Shown here in pieces: positions 41,980 through 47,592 of a stretch of DNA of 47,592 nt. The translations under genes were made by a program, and so were the position numbers. How positions within the stretch are numbered: the first letter of the stretch is position 1; each line of letters begins with the position of its first letter. Below the pieces are notes generated by a model that worked only from the letters and a program-made list of their open reading frames with translations, had not been told where the DNA came from and ran no database searches. The stretch is from JBEKHT01 sp049511715 (GTDB taxonomy: Bacteria; Chloroflexota; Anaerolineae; Anaerolineales; RBG-16-64-43): positions 1 to 47,592 of the forward strand of contig JBEKXU010000024.1 in assembly GCA_049511715.1 (NCBI GenBank), given 5' to 3'.

Positions 41980-42974
41980 AGGCTACCTCATGATTAGTTT
42001 GGATAGGTTGCTTTTGGTAACCGCGCAAGCTCTTCGGTTCATCGACGGGATTTTTTCTTCACTGAGCTCAAGGTCCTTGCATAATGCCCTATTGACGGCC
42101 AATGGGTTACCTGGCAATTCAATGACAAGAACGCCGTCTGGACTTCAATAGGCCAAGTCGTGATGTTACTACTGATTCTCTTGCGATGTGATTATTGTCC
42201 GCTTGTGATGGGTGATGTCAGGGATATTGCATCGGGCCAATTTTTCTTGGCGCACCGGGTGGACATTGCTTCTGAATTCCATCTGAATCAGCGGCCCGTC
42301 TTTCGCCTTAGGCGGCAAGTCTTCGTGGGGGAGGTACCGATTCTCCTGCAATGGTTTGAAGGGACGACGGCTGGCTCTAATACCCTTAGGAGGCACGCCG
42401 ACTTCCCAGAACTTTCTTCTGGGGACTGTTCGGACCAATAGCCCAGGATTCTTATCGCGTAGCGGTTGACGTCCGCGATAATCGCGGTCTAGCCATCCGG
42501 CACAAGAATCCCATCCTGCTCCGCTGCAGACGAGCGGCATCAACCCACCTCCGGGTCTTTCGGTGATGGGCGGATTAATGTGTCGGGCTTTGTCGGCTGT
42601 GCCCTTCATGGCATGGCGGACACTTTTGCTATGCGAATGTGTGAGGCGCCTCGAGCGTGGAAATGGATGCACCAGGAGTTTATCCTAGAATAAACGGTAG
42701 GCGGCCGCATCCGTCTGGCGGGTGGTGTTTTCCTCCCCCACTTGGGGGAGGTGCGGAGGGGACTCTCGGGTGGCCAGCCGGTTGCGTGGCGCCGTGTTCC
42801 ATCTTGCGTGTGGCTGCGGACGGCGATCTTGGGCAGAAAAGATGCTTGTCGACTTGAGCCCCAGGGGCGTTCTTGTCCTGTATCTCTTCTACAAGGCCCA
42901 GTTCATGGTGCGGTTCTTTTCTTGTTTTCCAGGAGCCAATGATAGAATTTCCTCGGCAGGAAGGGAGTGTGCCC
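41980..42974. other. Divergent intergenic region of about 1 kb
   Basis: It must hold promoters for the decarboxylase (-) and C45 peptidase (+). A minus-strand frame at 42169-42672 (167 codons) is open and in places protein-like but matches nothing I know; neighbouring frames also give short sensible stretches, so it may be a frameshifted remnant. The hairpin at 42732-42751 lies within it. Confidence 0.35.
42732..42751. repeat. 8-bp stem hairpin
   Basis: CCTCCCCC and GGGGGAGG pair around a 4-base loop (ACTT). No T-run follows. The right arm with its flank (TTGGGGGAGG) is also present near 35312 and 4669, within repeat-related sequence. Confidence 0.6.
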
Positions 42975-44078
42975 ATGGATACCCAAACCAAGTTCCCTCT
43001 TCATCCCAATCCGCCGCCGCTGGTCCGCATCTCCGGCACGCACCGCGAGATGGGACGCCAGATCGGCGAAGCCTGCCGCAAGCAGGTCCAGCACAGCATC
43101 GAGAGTGTCCGCAAGCTGCTGGCCAGCTCGTATGAGCAGGTTGAATTGACCTGGGAGGGAGCCCGGATCCAGGCCCACAAATACACCCCGTTCGCCCAGG
43201 AGTGCTACCCCCAGTATGAGGAGGAACTAACCGGCATCGCCGAAGGGGCCAATGTCTCCTTCGAAGATGTGGCCGTGGTCAACTGCATGGAAGCTCTGAC
43301 GGAGGATGCCCTGCAACTGACCCGGTGCACAAGTTTCGCGGTCGACCATGACCGCACCGAGAATGGTCATGTGCTGCTGGCGCACAACGAGGACTGGGTG
43401 CCGGAGGACGAGGACGACGTGTTCATCATCCACGCCACGCCCAAGAACGGGTGCCCTTTCCTGGCCATGACCTACGGCTGCCTGCTGCCCAACATCGGGT
43501 TCAATGCCTACGGCATTGCCCAGCTGTGCGATTCGGTCTTTCCCAACGATTCCCGCATCGGCACCCCGCGGGTCGTGGTCTCGCGCGCCGTTCTGGCGAG
43601 CGAAAGGCCGGACCAAGCCATCCGCTCTATTCTTTCGGCCCAGCGCGCTGCCGGCTACAACCACCTGCTGGCCCACGAGAGCGGCGAACTGTACTCGGTG
43701 GAGGTTTCCGCCCATCATTTTGCCATGCTATACGGAGAGGACGGGTATATCGTGCACACCAATCATTACCTGACGCCCGCCATGCAAGAGGTTGAACGCA
43801 GCGAGGAAGATCTGATTGCCTCCCGCGTGCGCTACTTCCGCGCCTTGCGGCTGGTTAAGCGCGAGGCCCAGCACACCCTCAAGACTCTGCAGGCCATCCA
43901 GCGCGACCATGTCAATTTCCCCAACGCGATCTGCAATCATGCCGTGGCGGACAAGGACCCGCTGGCCCGGCAGAAGACCATCAATGCGATGGTGATCGAC
44001 CTGACCGCCCGCGAGATGCACATCGCTTGGGGCAACCCGTGCGAGAACCCCTACCACACGTATCACCTGGAGGCATAG
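42975..44078 (+). CDS. C45-family peptidase / acyl-CoA:6-APA acyltransferase-like Ntn-hydrolase
   Basis: A 367-residue protein with the pattern of the C45 (AAT) family: PLVRISGTHREMGRQIGEA at the N-terminus, EELTGIAEGANVSFEDVAVV, then the predicted autoprocessing nucleophile Cys near 118 in TRCTSFAV, followed by GHVLLAHNEDW and later GFNAYGIAQLCDS and NHYLTP. Such proteins cleave themselves before the Cys and then hydrolyse or transfer amide-linked acyl groups; most members have no known substrate. GGGAG lies seven bases before the ATG at 42975. An ATG at 42939 with AGGAG is a possible alternative. No signal peptide was seen. Confidence 0.85.
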   Translation: MDTQTKFPLHPNPPPLVRISGTHREMGRQIGEACRKQVQHSIESVRKLLASSYEQVELTWEGARIQAHKYTPFAQECYPQYEEELTGIAEGANVSFEDVAVVNCMEALTEDALQLTRCTSFAVDHDRTENGHVLLAHNEDWVPEDEDDVFIIHATPKNGCPFLAMTYGCLLPNIGFNAYGIAQLCDSVFPNDSRIGTPRVVVSRAVLASERPDQAIRSILSAQRAAGYNHLLAHESGELYSVEVSAHHFAMLYGEDGYIVHTNHYLTPAMQEVERSEEDLIASRVRYFRALRLVKREAQHTLKTLQAIQRDHVNFPNAICNHAVADKDPLARQKTINAMVIDLTAREMHIAWGNPCENPYHTYHLEA

Positions 44079-44129
44079 GGCAAGGGATCAGGCAGAATAG
44101 AACCGACCCAATCTAGCGGGCTGTGGCAT

Positions 44130-44560
44130 CTGAAGACTCCATCCCAGCACGTCGCCCGTAGAGGAATCGGTCAAAACGCGGCGGACAGTGACTTGGACGA
44201 CAGTGGGTAAGGCAGGGGGTGCCCCCAAGATCCGAACCTAAGACCGCTTGGCTATAGGCGCGACGAGTCTTCGGCAGGGACGATTCGGAAGGACCTCGGG
44301 GACTTCGTGCAGGGGGGCAGGCTGAGAGGTTTCTGAGGAAGAAACAAGGAACCGAGGCTCAAAGGCCTCGAACCGCGTTTGAGACAGGGGGGGTTGGCTG
44401 GACTCGCCTGCCCGGGGGCCAGGCCCGGTAACCAGCGGCCTCTGGCCTAGGAGCCTTTGTCCTGGCGAGCGAACCTCAGATCGTGGTTCCACTTCTTTGA
44501 GGGTGCCATTCGGGCTTCGGCATGACTGTGCCAGACGAGAATGGTGCCTGCGCCTGATCG
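44130..44560. repeat. Dispersed tRNA-like repeat, copy R5
   Basis: In order: the leading block (CATCCCAGCACGTCG, GGAATCGGTCAAAACGCGG), a first tRNA-like half (GGTGCCCCCAAGATCCGAAC), the GAGGC...GCCTC hairpin near 44350-44366, and a second tRNA-like half (GGTTGGCTGGACTCG, then a CCGGG / CCCGG hairpin, then AACCAGCGGCCTCTGG). The minus-strand loop is CTCCTAG. The trailing GCCATTCGGGCTTCGGCATGA is shared, varied, with R1. Confidence 0.6.
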
Positions 44561-44813
44561 CAAGAGCACCTCTCCGGTCCGTCCCTTTCCGAGAGAGCCG
44601 CCATGTTGTTAGCCGGTGAGCGTTCAGGTCAATTCCAGCACGGATGAGGGTTTTGGCTGGGGCACCTTGGCCGATGGGAAGGATACGTCACATGGCTCTT
44701 GCTCACTGTCCGCAATCCCTGTTGTGGAACCGTACCCTCTGGCCAGGAAGACGAATCCAAAGCATTCCCTGTGGCAGCAGGGACTTCCTCGAAAGGTCTG
44801 TGGCAAACGCAGG

Positions 44814-45503
44814 TCACGGCGTAGGAGTCATCGCCGGCACTGGCGCGCCGGAATTCTCGGTGACGAAGATGATGTCCGGGATCGCCAAGGCATGCAGCAG
44901 GCCGTAGAGCGTGTTTTCAGCGTTCAGCTGGGCTTGGCCGAGGATGCCGTCGTCTAGGGCCGCTTGCCGGATCTGGCCCTCGGCCGCCTGGCGGGCGTCC
45001 GTCTCGAGCGACATATCCCCGTGCGTCAACAAACCCGTCTGGCGATCGTAGACGTATGACTTCTGATTGTCAAGAGTGGCAACGAAAATCTCCGCCTCCG
45101 GCAGGCGGATGTAGGCCCGTCCCCCGGCGTCGACCCAGACATCCCCGGGCTTCAGCTGGCCGAGATCCACGCCGGCGATGACGTCACCGTGCGCGATGAA
45201 AAGCAGCCGGTCCCCGAAGAGGAACCCCAGCGGGCCCTGCCCCGTCTCGGCGGTGATCACTTTCTCAACCGTGTATTGGATGGTCTCTAAACGCGCGAGC
45301 GAACGCACCTCCCGCACGATGGTCACGGGATCGGGGACTATGGTCGGTGTAGGATGCAGGATCCCCGCGATCTGTGTGCTGACGCCGGCCGACAGATCGG
45401 CCACGGGGCGCACCGACTCTTGCACGGTCCGAACAACCAGCCAGGTTCCTACCAGGATGGCGGCCGTAGCCAGGACGGCTAGCGTGATCAGCAGGGTGCG
45501 CAT
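44814..45503 (-). CDS. DUF4230 membrane-anchored protein
   Basis: A 229-residue protein with one N-terminal membrane helix (about 4-26) and an extracytoplasmic domain containing LETIQYTVEKVITAE, GFLFGDRLLFIAHGDVIAGV, AYIRLPEAEIFVATLDN and KSYVYDRQTGLLT. This is the DUF4230 pattern, of unknown function. No ribosome site is present; instead TATAAT lies six bases before the ATG, so the message may be leaderless. Confidence 0.85.
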   Translation of the reverse strand: MRTLLITLAVLATAAILVGTWLVVRTVQESVRPVADLSAGVSTQIAGILHPTPTIVPDPVTIVREVRSLARLETIQYTVEKVITAETGQGPLGFLFGDRLLFIAHGDVIAGVDLGQLKPGDVWVDAGGRAYIRLPEAEIFVATLDNQKSYVYDRQTGLLTHGDMSLETDARQAAEGQIRQAALDDGILGQAQLNAENTLYGLLHALAIPDIIFVTENSGAPVPAMTPTP

Positions 45504-45509
45504 GCCGAT

Positions 45510-45515
45510 ATTATA
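45510..45515 (-). promoter_or_regulatory. -10 box (TATAAT) for the DUF4230 gene
   Basis: A perfect TATAAT on the minus strand ends six bases before the start codon at 45503, placing the expected transcription start at or next to the ATG. No good -35 hexamer was seen at 16-18 bases upstream. Confidence 0.45.
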
Positions 45516-45549
45516 CCCTTGTGGTGGCCGATTACCCCATGTGTAAGCA

Positions 45550-45930
45550 ATGGGCCGTGGTAGAACAAGTCAATGCGGAACCGGCACGAACCGGGGGGAC
45601 GGGGTCCAGGGTAGGGGGCGCCACCTGGAACAGAAGGTGCGACCAACAAGATATGAGTGCGAACGAGAAGAACGAGGCGGAGACGGCCCCAGTTCTTTGT
45701 TTAGCTGGCGGGGAGGGCAACTCGCCCGTCCCCTCGGCCCGCGCACCGAGGGTGGGCTGGCGTCCGGGCCAGCCTGCCCCAGCCGCAGGCCGGGGCAAAC
45801 CAGCGACCTCCGGGCTCCCAGCCCGACGGACTACGAACACACAAAGCGAGCGCCGCGGATCGATTGATCTGCGGCGTCTGATGGTTCCTCAGGGTTCTCA
45901 AGAACCAGAGTCCGTCGGGTTATGAGATCG
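45550..45930. repeat. Dispersed tRNA-like repeat, copy R6
   Basis: It contains GGCACGAACCGGGG, a first tRNA-like half (GGGGGCGCCACCTGGAACAG, then GATATGAGTGCG), and a second half starting at about 45703. In that half the T-arm is interrupted by the same three-hairpin insert as in R4: CCCTCGG/CCGAGGG, CTGGC/GCCAG and GCCCC/GGGGC. AACCAGCGACCTCCGGGCTC and CCAGCCCGACGGA follow. The minus-strand loop is CTGGGAG. A terminal hairpin (CGCCGCGGATC / GATCTGCGGCG) lies at about 45850-45876. Confidence 0.65.
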
Positions 45931-45976
45931 TCTCGGGCAATCGGGACCTTGCAGCTATTCGGTTGCCGCGACAACC

Positions 45977-46078
45977 CATCCGTCGCATTGAAGTTTCAGC
46001 GCAGCCGCTCGATCCCACGGGGCAATCTGAAGGAGAGTGTCCGCGACCGACTGACACTTGTCAAGAGTAATTGAATTT
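45977..46078. repeat. Second copy of the block found at 11619-11720
   Basis: About 100 bases similar to the block fused to the AbiEii remnant. The minus-strand frame here reads DTLLQIAPWDRAAALKLQCD, then GWVVAATE and a stop. Its origin is unknown. Confidence 0.6.
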
Positions 46079-46259
46079 AACTAGTTGAATCGGTGTTGTG
46101 CTTGTAGAGAGTCCTATCCAAGCATCTCGGAGGGGGCAGAATCAGTCGAGCGGGCCAGGACAAAGCGAGGAATCGAAAGAAGTCCGTATAATGGATAGTT
46201 GGGCGACAATTGCGAAGGATTTTGGGAGATGTTCGAAGCTGGTCGTGAACACAAGAGTC

Positions 46260-46496
46260 ATGAAACCAGTTGAGCCGGTATCTGTTGTCGAGCTTTTTCC
46301 CCCGTTGAGCCGGGAGTTGCTCACGGTTCTCAGATCGCTTCAGCCGACCGACTGGGCGCAACCTACCATTTGCTCACCTTGGTCGGTGAAGGAGGTGGCG
46401 GCGCACTTGCTCGGCGGCAATCTCGGTCGACTATGGAACCGGGCTGATAAATTCGCTTCCCACGAGAATCCTGTGCGGGATTATGACGAACTAGTG
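46260..46496 (+). pseudogene. Maleylpyruvate-isomerase/DinB-like protein, cut by an IS
   Basis: About 79 codons from ATG: VVELFPPLSRELLTVLRSLQ, PTDWAQPTICSPWSVKEVAA and HLLGG. This is the N-terminal four-helix metal-binding domain of the mycothiol-dependent maleylpyruvate isomerase/DinB superfamily (W....C..W.V.DVAAHLLG). The frame runs straight into the IS481 element at 46497 and stops inside it at 46520. The rest of the gene should lie beyond the window, on the other side of the element. Confidence 0.75.
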
Positions 46497-47592
46497 TGTC
46501 CAGTACCGGATAGGTGTTGACACTTGTCGCTCATGATGGCCTTGCATGGTTGGGTCCCCCTTGGGCCAGGATCTGGCCTGGAGTGCGGCCCTTGGTTCGG
46601 TAGCCTTGGTGAACCTGCATAGTGCCGATCCCGGTGAAGTACCTGCGGCGAAACTCGGTCCTCCAGTGCTCGTTGAGGATGGTGCCTTGAAGGCGTTCCA
46701 CGAAGCCGTTCGTCCAGGCATGACGCGGTTGGGTGCGGGTGTGCCGGATCCCCAGCTCGGCGCACGCATGGTCAAAGGCTCCCCGAAACTCGTTGCCCTG
46801 GTCCGTGAGGACCCGTTGCACAGGCCATCCGGCCTTGCCAAGAGCAGGCACGACCCGCTTGGCCAGGAATCGAGCCGTGGCTCTGGCCGTGAAGTCCAAA
46901 GTGATCTCCGCCATGGCGAAAGAACTGGCAGCGTCGCAGGCCGTCATTTGCCACACCTTCCCCACACCCTTGAGCTTGCCGATGTAGAAGGTGTCAAGGC
47001 ACACCAATTCTCCGGGCTTTTCGGCCTGAACGTGCTTCCCCGCTCGCCGCTGGGCTGCCAGCAATTGCCGCCGGGTCCGCTCGGTCAAGAGGCCGGCCGC
47101 CTGAGCGCTGTGGACTTCGAGGACGACCAATCGCTCCCAGCGGGTCTGCAACCCTGTGCGCTTCAGCAGGCGGTAGATCGTCGAGGCTGCAAGCCTCCAG
47201 CCCCCGTGCTCTGGCAGGGCCAGCTGCTGGGCCAGTCGCAGAGGTCCCCAGGTAGGCCACGCCAGCGCCAGAGCCAGGATCGCTCGTTCCGCCTGCAAGC
47301 TGAGCGTCGGTGGTCGGCCGCGCTGGGCTCCCTGCCGGCCAGGCCGCAGCCCCTCCGCCCCGTACGCCAAGTAGCGCTTCCGCCAGCGGTAGAACAGGCT
47401 CCGCGAGATCCCGAATTCCTGGCATGCCTTGGTCACATTCCCGAGTCCCTGCGCTCTGACGATCACACGCAGGCGAAACTCGTATACACTGTCTTCGAGG
47501 GTCATGTGCACTCCTCCTCGTCTGTTGTTGGCAACGAGAAGGATATGTCACATGATCCTCTCTTGCTGTCTACACTATTACGAAACAGTACA
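46497..47592 (-). mobile_element. Complete IS481-family insertion sequence, 1,096 bp
   Basis: Terminal inverted repeats of 26 bp: left TGTCCAGTACC... at 46497-46522 and right (read inward on the minus strand) TGTACTGTTTC... at 47592-47567. They match at 17 of 26 positions, including TGT at the tip and GTG/GACA at the inner end. The right end coincides with the window end, so target duplication cannot be checked. One transposase gene fills it. Confidence 0.75.
46531..47505 (-). CDS. IS481-family DDE transposase
   Basis: A 324-residue transposase. The N-terminal helix-turn-helix (GNVTKACQEFGISRSLFYRW) and a second DNA-binding part (TIYRLLKRTGLQTR) are followed by an rve-type core with Asp in LVCLDTFYIG, Asp in RVLTDQGNEF and Glu in NGFVERLQGTI, then HQGYRTKGRTPGQIL. 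All three catalytic residues are present, so it may be active. The ATG at 47505 has GGAGGAG five bases upstream; a GTG two codons earlier is possible. Confidence 0.92.
   Translation of the reverse strand: MTLEDSVYEFRLRVIVRAQGLGNVTKACQEFGISRSLFYRWRKRYLAYGAEGLRPGRQGAQRGRPPTLSLQAERAILALALAWPTWGPLRLAQQLALPEHGGWRLAASTIYRLLKRTGLQTRWERLVVLEVHSAQAAGLLTERTRRQLLAAQRRAGKHVQAEKPGELVCLDTFYIGKLKGVGKVWQMTACDAASSFAMAEITLDFTARATARFLAKRVVPALGKAGWPVQRVLTDQGNEFRGAFDHACAELGIRHTRTQPRHAWTNGFVERLQGTILNEHWRTEFRRRYFTGIGTMQVHQGYRTKGRTPGQILAQGGPNHARPS

Noticed and set aside
46050..46526. TGACACTTGTC present both at 46050 and in the left end of the IS481 element
   Set aside because: Eleven bases could match by chance, and the first copy belongs to the block shared with 11.6 kb; no transposition scenario is supported.
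1..47592. CRISPR array, rRNA operon or prophage
   Set aside because: No regularly spaced identical repeats, rRNA-like segments or phage structural genes were recognised on either strand.

Overview
The window is bacterial chromosomal DNA with moderately high G+C. It carries about 26 apparently intact protein genes, at least 14 recognisable gene remnants, one complete insertion sequence and several decayed ones, and a family of dispersed, structured repeats. No rRNA, intact tRNA or CRISPR array was recognised. The gene set (bifunctional transaldolase/glucose-6-phosphate isomerase, Xfp-type phosphoketolase, PRC-barrel and Lmo0937-type proteins, a DUF4230 protein, a C45 peptidase) fits an environmental bacterium, most likely a Chloroflexota member such as an Anaerolineae lineage. 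That placement is inference from gene content; no phylogenetic marker is present.

Layout. 0-14.8 kb: an M28 metallopeptidase with a very long N-terminus, an Lmo0937-like micro-membrane protein, an overlapping diacylglycerol-kinase/PAP2 phosphatase pair, a frameshifted zinc alcohol dehydrogenase, an MgtA-type P-type ATPase, a broken AbiEii toxin gene, a 507-residue protein with a YbjN-like part, and fragments of an IS3 transposase and a D-2-hydroxyacid dehydrogenase. 15.3-31.8 kb (all on +): a carbohydrate operon with pgm, a glgP/glgX deletion scar, HAD phosphatase 1, ackA, a double PRC-barrel protein, a membrane protein, xfp, class I fba, a transketolase scar, rpiB, tal-pgi, HAD phosphatase 2, a gnd/zwf scar, a metallophosphoesterase, small membrane proteins and an H+-pyrophosphatase fragment. 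31.8-38 kb: repeats, IS debris, an attC-like site beside an AT-rich membrane gene, a lipoprotein, a small membrane protein, and fragments of an eRF1-like protein and of a second P-type ATPase. 38.2-42 kb (-): an amino acid antiporter and an Orn/Lys/Arg decarboxylase, a typical acid-resistance pair. 43-47.6 kb: a C45 peptidase, a DUF4230 protein, two more repeat copies, and a maleylpyruvate-isomerase-like gene cut by a complete IS481-type element whose right end coincides with the window end.

How the genes fit together. The intact sugar genes can convert glucose-1-phosphate (Pgm) through Pgi to fructose-6-phosphate, and through Xfp, transaldolase and RpiB to acetyl phosphate, from which AckA makes ATP and acetate. 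Glycogen phosphorylase/debranching, the oxidative pentose phosphate genes, transketolase, proton-pyrophosphatase and an alcohol dehydrogenase survive only as remnants. The cluster looks like a stress/fermentation island stripped to a phosphoketolase core, possibly one that works without transketolase. Several intact genes are joined by 4-base ATGA overlaps, so translational coupling has survived. The other notable feature is a repeat family with tRNA-like halves interrupted at the T-loop by conserved hairpins, present in about seven copies.
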